From Pseudomonadota bacterium (GTDB lineage: Bacteria; Pseudomonadota; Alphaproteobacteria; Acetobacterales; Acetobacteraceae): DNA of 12,270 nt. How positions within the stretch are numbered: position 1 is the first letter of the stretch; each line of letters opens with the position of its first letter. Positions 1 to 7,136 of this stretch are shown here, one piece after another. Under the pieces are notes generated by a model. That model was given only the letters and a program-made list of their open reading frames with translations, made no database searches and was not told the origin of the DNA. The stretch spans positions 1 through 12,270 of the forward strand of contig JAJZVE010000067.1 of assembly GCA_021845835.1 (NCBI GenBank), given 5' to 3'. The position numbers and the translations under genes are program-made.

Positions 1-723
1 TTTGATATTAAGTAAAACAGCCTTTATGCTGTCTGTGCGAATGGTGGCCAGGTACGCCCTTTCTCGTTCCAGAACACGCTCAAGGGCATCCCGCTCTTTC
101 GAGTTCAGCCAGCTTGCCTTCGCCGGTCGCTCCGGCAGGAAAAACAGAATTATCACGCTAAGGACCAATGTCGGGATGCCCTCGGAGATGAACAGCCACT
201 GCCAGCCCGTTAAGCCCCACACGCCATTTAATTGCAGCAGGAGCCCCCCAAGGGGGGCGCCGATCATTGCTGAAAGGGGATTCCCGACGAGAAGGATGCC
301 GATCATTCTCGTCCGGTATTCTGTCGGGAACCAATAGGTAAAGTAGAGCATCAAGCCCGGATAGAACCCTGCCTCAGCGATCCCGAGCAGGAGGCGGCCG
401 ATGTAAAAGCTATAGTTGTTCCAGACGAAGGCCATGCCGACCGCAAACAGTCCCCATGTGAACATTATACGTCCGAACCAAATACGCGGCCCGAATCTTT
501 GCAGGGCCATGTTGCTGGGTACTTCAAAGAGGATGTAGCCAAGAAAGAAAATGCTCGAACCCATGCCGAACATCGTTGCGGTAAAGCCAAGATCCCCAGA
601 CATGGTCAAGGCCGCCATGCTGACGTTTGTCCTATCCAAATAAGCCAGGAAAAAACCGAACAGCACGAGAGGAAGCACTCTCCACGACACGCGCCTTATA
701 GTATTTGAGGACAAATCCGACAT
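1..723 (-). CDS. MFS transporter, ACS family (C-terminus beyond the left edge)
   Basis: This is the N-terminal 241 residues of a major facilitator superfamily permease. The frame is open without a stop from 723 to base 1, so the C-terminal half lies outside the window. The translation starts MSDLSSNTIRRVSWRVLP, followed by a first membrane segment ending in LAYLDRTNVSMAAL (about residues 27-40). LLLGIAEAGF...YFTYWFP (about 101-123) is characteristic of the anion:cation symporter (ACS) family, whose members import organic acids such as galactonate, tartrate or phthalate. About six hydrophobic segments are visible, then a charged loop (about 197-225) that fits the central cytoplasmic loop. I chose the ATG at 723 because it gives the usual short N-terminus and has a weak GAAAG upstream. 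An in-frame ATG at 777 would add 18 residues but has no visible ribosome binding site. The gene is more AT-rich than everything to its right. Family is secure; substrate unknown. Confidence 0.9.
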   Translation of the reverse strand, partial: MSDLSSNTIRRVSWRVLPLVLFGFFLAYLDRTNVSMAALTMSGDLGFTATMFGMGSSIFFLGYILFEVPSNMALQRFGPRIWFGRIMFTWGLFAVGMAFVWNNYSFYIGRLLLGIAEAGFYPGLMLYFTYWFPTEYRTRMIGILLVGNPLSAMIGAPLGGLLLQLNGVWGLTGWQWLFISEGIPTLVLSVIILFFLPERPAKASWLNSKERDALERVLERERAYLATIRTDSIKAVLLNIK

Positions 724-911
724 GTTTGTACTTTCGCTGGTTTTGCTAAGTGTCCGTCCGGTGACGTCGTCAGTCATTTCAGTCGGCAGCGGATTCTACG
801 ATGTCGTCGGGGGTTTCTAAAGGCGAGGCGTCTGCCTGTTCCGATCTGATGGCATCCACCGTTCTGAGGCGGTGCCGTCCAGCGGGTCGATTTGCCCATG
901 TCACGGTTGGC

Positions 912-923
912 TGACCTGGGTCA
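912..923. promoter_or_regulatory. Candidate operator, TGACC-N2-GGTCA inverted repeat
   Basis: The plus strand reads TGACCTGGGTCA, two perfect 5-base arms around 2 bases. It lies just downstream of the candidate -10 box and overlaps the expected start of transcription, where a repressor would block initiation. No regulator gene in the window can be paired with it. Confidence 0.3.
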
Positions 924-933
924 AGCAAAAGCG

Positions 934-963
934 ATTGTCGTTCTGAAACATTCTTCCTGTCAA
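934..963 (-). promoter_or_regulatory. Candidate sigma70-type promoter for the MFS gene
   Basis: On the minus strand there is a perfect -35 hexamer TTGACA (958-963), an 18-base spacer, and a -10-like hexamer GACAAT (934-939, 4 of 6 to TATAAT). Transcription would start near 927 and leave a leader of about 200 bases before the ATG at 723 (150 bases if the ATG at 777 is used). The match is good for such a GC-rich setting and sits in the more AT-rich part of the intergenic region. It is a pattern match only. Confidence 0.45.
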
Positions 964-1168
964 TCGGCGTGCAAAATTGACCGGGTATCGGTGCGCAAAT
1001 CCGACCGGCACCTACGTGACTCCGGCCGGTCCTGTGCGGCCAACCAACATTCCTGGGTGCAACTCAAACGTGGGTTCGCTCGCACCATGGACAACACTCA
1101 GCCTCTCCGCCGGCGCTCGGCAGACAACGCCAACGGCCTCCGGCAAACGCGCTGCGGTTCGCTCGCAG

Positions 1169-2029
1169 TCATCCCGCCTCCGACGCTCCCTTCGGCGGTT
1201 GAGCCATGGCGGCAGCCAGGCGGCCGATGCGGCTCGCGCCCGGATCCCAGCCAGTGCCACAGGCCGCGCCGCCATCGACGACCAGCGCGTGTCCGGTCAC
1301 GAAGCTGGACTCGTCGCTGGCCAGCCACAATGCCGCATTGGCGATGTCCTCCGGCACGCCGGATCGCGCTATCGGCTGCAGGTCCTTCAGCATGTCCTTG
1401 ACGATGCGAACGGACTCGTCCAGGCGCTCGGCCGGGACGCCGAGTGCCTTACCGAAGATCGGTGTCGCAATATAGCCGGGGCAGATGCAGTTCACCCGCA
1501 CCCCTTTGGCGCCGAGTTCGAGCGCGACCGTCCTGGTCAGGTGGATCACCGCCGCCTTGGCGGCGCTGTAGACGTGCGCGGCGGAGATGTAGGTGGCCAG
1601 TCCGGTAATGCTCGCCATCGAGATGATGCTGCCGGCACCCTGCCTGACCATGGGGACGGAGGCGTGCTTGATGCCGAGGAACACGCCGCGCAGCAGCACG
1701 GCGATCGTCCGGTCGAACCCCTCGGCGGAAATCGACGAGATACCGCCGGAGACGCCGCTGATGCCGGCGTTGTTCACCATGATGTCGAGCTGGCCATGGC
1801 TGCGCACCGTGCCGGTGACGAGGGCCTCGACCTCCTCCTCACGGGACACGTCCATGCGCACGAACGTCACCCTGCCGCGCAGGATGCCGGCGGGATGTTG
1901 CCCGTCAACAACGCCGTCGCTGCCGACGACCACCGTCGCCCCCTCGCGGACCAGGCGTTCGGCGATCGCCTGGCCGATGCCGCTGGTGCCGCCGGTGACG
2001 ATCGCCACCTTGCCTGCAAGTGCCGCCAT
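1169..2029 (-). CDS. SDR family oxidoreductase
   Basis: A 286-residue classical short-chain dehydrogenase/reductase, which would oxidise or reduce an alcohol/ketone with NAD(P)H. The Rossmann motif TGGTSGIG is at residues 12-19, NNAG at 86-89, and the catalytic Ser140, Tyr154 and Lys158 (YSAAK) are all present with normal spacing. The family C-terminal segment VTGHALVVDGG is at about 264-274. An acidic Asp38 just after the second strand hints at NAD(H), but this is weak. The start is the ATG at 2029, with GGAG 8 bases upstream. The frame runs further up, but that would overlap the SnoaL-like gene and add nothing SDR-like. After the last conserved motif there is an unusual tail of about 30 residues rich in Gly, Ala and Pro. 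It is the last gene of the eight-gene block, 74 bp behind the SnoaL-like gene. Substrate unknown; generic '3-oxoacyl-ACP reductase/glucose dehydrogenase' labels would not be informative. Confidence 0.93.
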   Translation of the reverse strand: MAALAGKVAIVTGGTSGIGQAIAERLVREGATVVVGSDGVVDGQHPAGILRGRVTFVRMDVSREEEVEALVTGTVRSHGQLDIMVNNAGISGVSGGISSISAEGFDRTIAVLLRGVFLGIKHASVPMVRQGAGSIISMASITGLATYISAAHVYSAAKAAVIHLTRTVALELGAKGVRVNCICPGYIATPIFGKALGVPAERLDESVRIVKDMLKDLQPIARSGVPEDIANAALWLASDESSFVTGHALVVDGGAACGTGWDPGASRIGRLAAAMAQPPKGASEAG

Positions 2030-2065
2030 GACCGATGCTCCGTCGTTTCGACCCGCCGCCCGGGC

Positions 2066-2094
2066 GCGATCCGGCCGCCGCCGCCGCGGATCGC
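2066..2094 (-). other. Intercistronic hairpin between SnoaL-like and SDR genes
   Basis: Perfect 8-base inverted repeat (GCGATCCG at 2066-2073, CGGATCGC at 2087-2094) with a 13-base loop made of GCC triplets. In the minus-strand transcript three more G-C pairs can form beyond a single unpaired base, giving a strong stem. There is no U-tract, so it reads better as an mRNA-stabilising or attenuating structure than as a full terminator. Confidence 0.45.
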
Positions 2095-2103
2095 CCCAGG
2101 GCA

Positions 2104-2709
2104 TCATCGCACGTAGGTTGGACCGACCCATTCGCGCGTGCCTTCCTGCTTCGACGGTTCGGGCAGAGGCGGCCACGGGTCCGGCAGCGGCGTCATGACG
2201 TAGAAGATGTTCGCGGTGATGCGCAGTTCGATGATCTTCCATTCGTCGCCGCTCCTGACAACCCGATCGAGATAAGTGCCGTCGGATCCGTCGATCGATC
2301 CGGAACGACCGACATGCTTGTCGGTCCAGTAGGAGCTCGCCAGCGCTTCGTTGCGGTCCTCGCTGAAGCGCACGGTCACATTGGTGACATGGTGGAAGCT
2401 GTAGCGCCGTGTGGTCAAGAGGTGCTGGTAGTTGCGACGGACCGCGTCGGCCCCGATGAAGGTGCCGCGCGGATTGACCAGCACGACGTCGGGGTGGAAC
2501 ACCGACATGACGCCCTCGATATCGTTGGCGTCATAGGAGTAGGCGTATTTCACCAGCAGATCGCGCACCGCCATCTCGTCCTCGATCCGCGCAAGCCGGG
2601 CCTCGACGGATGCACCCGCCCCGACCGGGGCGTCTGCCACCTGGAGCAGCGGTTCCCACATTTCGCGCCGGATAGCCGTGAAAGCCGGCCGTGTTGCCTG
2701 AGTCGCCAT
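2104..2709 (-). CDS. SnoaL-like / NTF2-fold family protein
   Basis: A 201-residue protein with a SnoaL-like (NTF2-superfamily) cone fold at about residues 38-172. It shows the opening helix with MAVRDLLVKYAYSYD (about 46-60), then the typical GVMSVFHPDVVLVNPRG strand-loop segment, the HHVTNVTVRF strand (about 106-115) and ASSYW. Family members with this architecture include ring-hydroxylating dioxygenase small subunits, scytalone dehydratase and polyketide cyclases. Some are enzymes and many have no known role. The C-terminal tail (about 173-201) is Pro-rich. The start is the ATG at 2709, with GGAG 7 bases upstream. A longer frame reaches 3039 but would overlap the upstream gene. No dioxygenase large subunit is in the window, so it is more likely a stand-alone isomerase, dehydratase or binding protein acting with the FAD enzyme and SDR. 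The fold call is firm; the role is inference. Confidence 0.85.
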   Translation of the reverse strand: MATQATRPAFTAIRREMWEPLLQVADAPVGAGASVEARLARIEDEMAVRDLLVKYAYSYDANDIEGVMSVFHPDVVLVNPRGTFIGADAVRRNYQHLLTTRRYSFHHVTNVTVRFSEDRNEALASSYWTDKHVGRSGSIDGSDGTYLDRVVRSGDEWKIIELRITANIFYVMTPLPDPWPPLPEPSKQEGTREWVGPTYVR

Positions 2710-2830
2710 GAAACTTCTCCGTGCTGAACGTGTCTGGGCATTGGGGTACGCGGGGTCACGACGTCGCCACCGACGCAGGGCGCGAGCAAAACGCGGGCCA
2801 GATCGAGGGGTAGCGGGAAGGTGGAGAAGC

Positions 2831-2842
2831 GTGCCGCGGCAC
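2831..2842. other. 12-bp perfect palindrome downstream of the EthD-like gene
   Basis: GTGCCGCGGCAC is a perfect 12-base palindrome 28 bases after the EthD-like gene stop, in the 161-bp gap before the SnoaL-like gene. It could be a protein-binding site or a compact hairpin. Chance cannot be excluded in GC-rich DNA. Confidence 0.3.
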
Positions 2843-2870
2843 CACATGATCCGAACCTTCATGGCGCGCG

Positions 2871-3488
2871 CTAAGGCTCGCTGTGCCAGTAGCGCGAATA
2901 GCAATTGGCAACGTCGACATGTCCCGAGGGCAGGCGCAGCGCCTGCCAGTCCAGGGATTCGAGCGAAGCCGGCGACCCCAGTTCGAAGATCGCGCAGAAT
3001 TCGCCAGCAGGTGCGCGGGTGGACCTGAAGAGTCGCCACTGCAGTACATCGGATCTGTCCCGCAACATAATGCCGAGGGCGGCCTGCACGCCGGCCTCGT
3101 CGCCGTCCGCGACGCCGCGAATGCGGATGACGACGACGCGCACCGCCGCGCCATTCGCTCCGGTGACGGTGTCGGTGGGGGGAACCTGCACGCCCTCCAC
3201 GCGCAGCCAGCCCCGCACCGCGCCGATCACCCGCTTCGACCAGGGCGAAAAGTTGGCGCCGCCGACGGCAAGATAGGGCGGCTCCTGCAGCACGCCCGGA
3301 TGTGCGAGATCATAGAGCGCCATGTAGCGCGGCCAGCCGGCCAGGCATACGAAACGCTGTGCCGACAGGAAGCCGGGCAGCCGGGCGCGTTCCGGCAGGT
3401 GCTCGGCGTCGTACCAGTGATGGAATTCCTCCTCGTCAGCGACTGACGGTTCCATCATCACCATCAGGATCGACTTTTCACGTTGCAT
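2871..3488 (-). CDS. Tandem EthD-like / dimeric alpha-beta barrel protein
   Basis: A 205-residue protein that looks like two ferredoxin-like (dimeric alpha-beta barrel) modules in one chain. The first half (about 5-95) has a beta strand SILMVMMEP followed by EEEFHHWYDAEHLPER (20-33) and PGFLSAQRF, the pattern of EthD-like and related proteins that act on or bind small hydrophobic compounds. The second half (about 115-201) repeats the strand-helix-strand plan (AVRVVVIRIRG, then GEFCAIFEL, then the closing CYSRYW strand) but lacks the HxWYxxEH motif. The start is the ATG at 3488, with a strong GGAGG 8 bases upstream; a TTG one codon earlier is unlikely. It lies 72 bp after livF and 161 bp before the SnoaL-like gene, so it probably belongs to the same pathway. 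EthD itself supports cytochrome P450 ether degradation, but no P450 is present. The biochemical role is unknown. Confidence 0.8.
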   Translation of the reverse strand: MQREKSILMVMMEPSVADEEEFHHWYDAEHLPERARLPGFLSAQRFVCLAGWPRYMALYDLAHPGVLQEPPYLAVGGANFSPWSKRVIGAVRGWLRVEGVQVPPTDTVTGANGAAVRVVVIRIRGVADGDEAGVQAALGIMLRDRSDVLQWRLFRSTRAPAGEFCAIFELGSPASLESLDWQALRLPSGHVDVANCYSRYWHSEP

Positions 3489-3515
3489 CAAACCTTCCTC
3501 CGGTCGATTGCACAG

Positions 3516-3554
3516 GGCCGGTGGCAGACGTGGCGCTCGCTGGCGGCACCGGCC
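3516..3554 (-). other. Intercistronic hairpin after livF
   Basis: Perfect 8-base inverted repeat (GGCCGGTG at 3516-3523 and CACCGGCC at 3547-3554) with a 23-base loop, in the 72-bp gap between the livF-like gene and the EthD-like gene. It lacks a U-tract. It could limit read-through from the transporter genes into the enzyme genes or protect the upstream message from 3' decay. Confidence 0.45.
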
Positions 3555-3560
3555 GGTAGG

Positions 3561-4260
<700 letters not shown>

Positions 4261-4268
<8 letters not shown>

Positions 4269-6042
4269 GGGCGGCGTTCCATTTGCGTCCAAGATAGGCC
4301 TCGATCACCGCGCGATCCCTGGTCACCGTACCGGGCGGTCCGTCCGTTAGAACGGCGCCATGATCGAGAACGATGAGTCGCTCCGCGAGTCGGACCATCG
4401 CCTGCATGGTGTGCTCGATGATGACGATCGTGAGTCGTCCGCCGGCGGCAAGGCGCCTGATCACTGCGATGAGATCTTCCACCTCCTGGGCGCCGAGCCC
4501 GGCCAGCGTTTCGTCCAACAGCAGCAGGCGGGGCCGGCCCGCGACGGCGCGGGCGAGTTCCATCAGACGAAGCTGCTTGTTGGTCAGGTTGCGGGCGGTC
4601 ACGTCGGCGAGGTCCGCCATGCCCACGAGGTCCAGCGCCTGGCGCGCCGCCACCTCCGCCGCCTCGTCGTCCGCCGCTACGACATAGGCGCCGACGATGA
4701 CGTTCTGCAACGTGGTCAGGCGGGCGAATGGGCGGACCACCTGGAATGTCCGGCCGATGCCGAGCCGACAGATCCGGTTCGGGCGCAGGCCGGCGATGTC
4801 CTTGCCGTCGATCAGGATCGCCCCGCTGCTCGGCCGGGAAATGCCATTGAGCAGGTTGAACAGCGTCGTCTTGCCGGCCCCATTGGGCCCGATGATGCCG
4901 ACGATTGTTCCTTCTTCGACGCAGAAGCTCACGTCGTGGACGGCGCGCAGGCCACCGAAGTGCTTCGACAGGCCGCGCACTTCAAGCAGGGGCGCCGCCC
5001 TGGCGGCCGGCCGCGGCACGTTGCGCGCCACGGGCACGGACTGCGCGGGCGCAGCGGGGCGGATTGCGCTTTCACCTAGCGCTGCGGGCGCGCGCGCCTG
5101 GCGGCGCAGGTCGCGGACTTTCCAGTAGATGCCCTCGGGCGCGACAAGGATGACCAGGATGATGGCAATGCCGAAGACGACGCCGCTGATCCCGGGCACG
5201 CTGTCGCCGAACTCGGCGTTCAGTGTCTCGCCGAGGGGGATAAGAATTCCTGCGCCGATGACCGGCCCCCACGCCGTGCCGATGCCGCCGAACAAGGCGA
5301 CGGTAAGCGCCTGCGCCGAGGTCAGCAGGCCGAAAACGGTGCCGGGCGTGACAACGAGAAGGATCACCGCGTACAGCCCGCCGATGGCACCGGCCAGGGC
5401 ACCGGAGAGGGTGATGGCGCGGAGCTTCCAGCGCAGCGTGTCGATGCCCGCGGCCTCGGCGGCCGTCTCGTTCTGCCGGATGGCGAACAGCGACAGGCCG
5501 AAGCGCGAGGTCTCGATCCGCCGCGAGACGGCCAGGGCCAGGGCGAGAACCGCCAGCGCCAGGTAGGCATAAATGCGGTTGTCACTGAACTGCATGTAGG
5601 CGGCGGGATTGTCGCGCATCATCGGCAGTGCGACTTCCTGCAGGTCCAGCCATTCGAAGACATTGAGGAGCGCCAGCGGGTAGGCCAGCATCGCCAGGGC
5701 GAAATAGTGTCCGCGCAGTCGGAACGTCGGCACGCCGACCACAAGACCGGAGACCGCACCGACGATCGCGGCGGCCGGGATGCCCAGCCACGGCGTCAGG
5801 TGCCAGCGGATCAGGCCGACCGCGACGGTGTATGCGCCCAGACCGAAGAAGGCCGCGTGACCGAACGAGACCAGTCCGGCATATCCGCTGATAAGATTCC
5901 ACGAGATGCCCATCACCGCCCAGATGGGCACGAGCGTCATGATGAGCTGGTAGTAGGAATTGCCGACGAACGTCACCGCGGCCGCGTAACATGCCACGAA
6001 CAGCAGGATCGTCGGAAGATAGGACCGATGCCGCCTGCGCAT
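4261..6042 (-). CDS. Fused LivM-LivG: ABC transporter permease/ATP-binding protein
   Basis: A 593-residue fusion of the second permease and an ATPase of a HAAT-type ABC importer. Residues about 10-305 form the LivM-like membrane domain, with roughly nine hydrophobic segments and the family segments NLISGYAGLVSFGHAAFFGLGA (split around 49-70) and GGIGTAWGPVIGA (252-264). Residues 311-350 are an Ala/Pro/Arg-rich linker. Residues about 352-590 are a LivG-like ATPase: Walker A GPNGAGKTT (385-393), GIGRTFQVVRPF (428-439, the LivG Q-loop region), Walker B LLLLDE (506-511) and H-loop His544. The signature position reads LTNKQ (486-490) rather than LSGGQ, and the Pro normally after the Walker B Glu is Thr512. 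Related deviations occur in some LivG-like proteins. The ATG at 6042 starts 1 base after the livH stop. Such fusions are known in proteobacteria; I see no frameshift. Confidence 0.95.
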
Positions 6043-6043
6043 C

Positions 6044-7003
6044 TTACGCTCTCTCGACGATCCGCCCGAACAATCCTTGCGGGCGCAGGAAGATGATCAG
6101 CAGGAACGCGGCGAATATGGCGGTGTTCTGCAACTGCAAGGGCAGCACGAGCGTGGAAAGCTGTTGCACCAACCCGATCGTCATGCCGCCCCAGAAGGCG
6201 CCGCCGACGGAGCCGAGGCCCCCGAGGACGACCCCGGCATACATGACGATGACGAATTCCAGGCCGATATAAGGCTGGAACGGATGGAATGTGGCGACCA
6301 GCCCGCCGGCGACCGCGGTGATCGCCGTGCCGATGCCGAAGGCGATGCGATGAGCGCGGTCGACATCGATGCCCACGTAGGTGGACGCGGTCGGGTTGTC
6401 GGCGGCGGCGCGCAGCGACTTGCCCAGGCGCGAGCGCGCCATGAACAGGAACAGCCCGGCGCCGATCGCGATGGCAATGACGGCGGCGACGAAGCGGGCC
6501 TTGTTGACGAAGATGCTGACGGTATCGCCCCAGAGCGGACCGATCTCCCAGGCACTGCTGGCAAGTGGCGAGGGAATGGAGACTGGCCTGGAACCCAGCA
6601 CGATCAGCGCGCCGTTCTGCAGGACCAGGGCGATACCGAGCGTCAGGATGAGTTGCGCGTAGTGGCCTTCGCCCTCCACGCCGGCCGCGCGGGTGCCGCT
6701 GACACGTGAGATGAGGCCGCGATGCAGCGCATAGCCGAAAACGAACAGGACGGGCCCGGCGAGGAGCGCGGCCGCAATCGGGCCGACATAGGGACCGAGA
6801 AAGGAGACGGCGCCGAAACCGGCATAGGCGTACCAGGCGCTGTACATGCCCAGCATCATCAGGTCGCCCTGTGCGAAGTTGATGACGCGCATGACGCCGA
6901 AGATGAGGCCCAGGCCGAGGCACATCAGGCCGTAAAGGCACCCCACGGTCAGCCCGACGGCGAGCGCCTGAAGAACGTTCTCGATGACGACGTCGGTTGG
7001 CAT
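6044..7003 (-). CDS. livH: Branched-chain amino acid-type ABC transporter permease, LivH type
   Basis: A 319-residue inner-membrane permease, the LivH-like partner of the LivM domain encoded next to it. Family marks are VMRVINFAQGDLMMLG (37-52), a cytoplasmic coupling loop with SLRAAADNPTASTYVGID (196-213), which contacts the ATPase, and VVLGGLGSVGGAFWGG (258-273). About eight hydrophobic segments span the chain, and it ends with the typical FLRPQGLFGR (305-314). The start is the ATG at 7003; the upstream region has only a weak GGA. It lies 133 bp behind the substrate-binding protein gene and 1 bp ahead of livMG. Family assignment is secure; substrate is not. Confidence 0.95.
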   Translation of the reverse strand: MPTDVVIENVLQALAVGLTVGCLYGLMCLGLGLIFGVMRVINFAQGDLMMLGMYSAWYAYAGFGAVSFLGPYVGPIAAALLAGPVLFVFGYALHRGLISRVSGTRAAGVEGEGHYAQLILTLGIALVLQNGALIVLGSRPVSIPSPLASSAWEIGPLWGDTVSIFVNKARFVAAVIAIAIGAGLFLFMARSRLGKSLRAAADNPTASTYVGIDVDRAHRIAFGIGTAITAVAGGLVATFHPFQPYIGLEFVIVMYAGVVLGGLGSVGGAFWGGMTIGLVQQLSTLVLPLQLQNTAIFAAFLLIIFLRPQGLFGRIVERA

Positions 7004-7055
7004 GCGTCCGGGTCCGCTCTATCGCCGGCAGGGTCGATGTCGGTGACCCGCCATG

Positions 7056-7082
7056 CCCCGGTGGTCGCGGCGGGCGCCGGGG
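7056..7082 (-). other. Hairpin between binding-protein gene and livH
   Basis: Inverted repeat CCCCGG (7056-7061) and CCGGGG (7077-7082) with a 15-base loop, midway in the 133-bp gap. In ABC operons structures at this place can keep the binding protein more abundant than the permeases. A 6-bp GC stem is expected quite often by chance here, so support is weak. Confidence 0.3.
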
Positions 7083-7136
7083 TTCGTATGGCAGAGGGCC
7101 GCTTGAGCGATCATGCGGACCCGTATCCTCCGTCGG

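Larger units (their letters stand above)
724..1168. other. Intergenic region between MFS gene and SDR gene
   Basis: No convincing gene is seen in these 445 bases. The region lies upstream of the MFS gene and downstream of the last gene of the eight-gene block. It holds a sigma70-like promoter and a short inverted repeat facing the MFS gene. Base composition changes from moderate GC on the left to high GC on the right, mostly between about 850 and 1010. No clear rho-independent terminator with a U-tract follows the SDR stop. Confidence 0.6.

Noticed and set aside
977..2116. Plus-strand open frame of 379 codons opposite the SDR gene
   Set aside because: Antisense to an SDR with complete catalytic motifs; the composition is low-complexity and shows no domain.
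2710..3039. Upstream extension of the SnoaL-like frame
   Set aside because: It overlaps the EthD-like gene and has no family similarity; the ATG at 2709 has a good GGAG.
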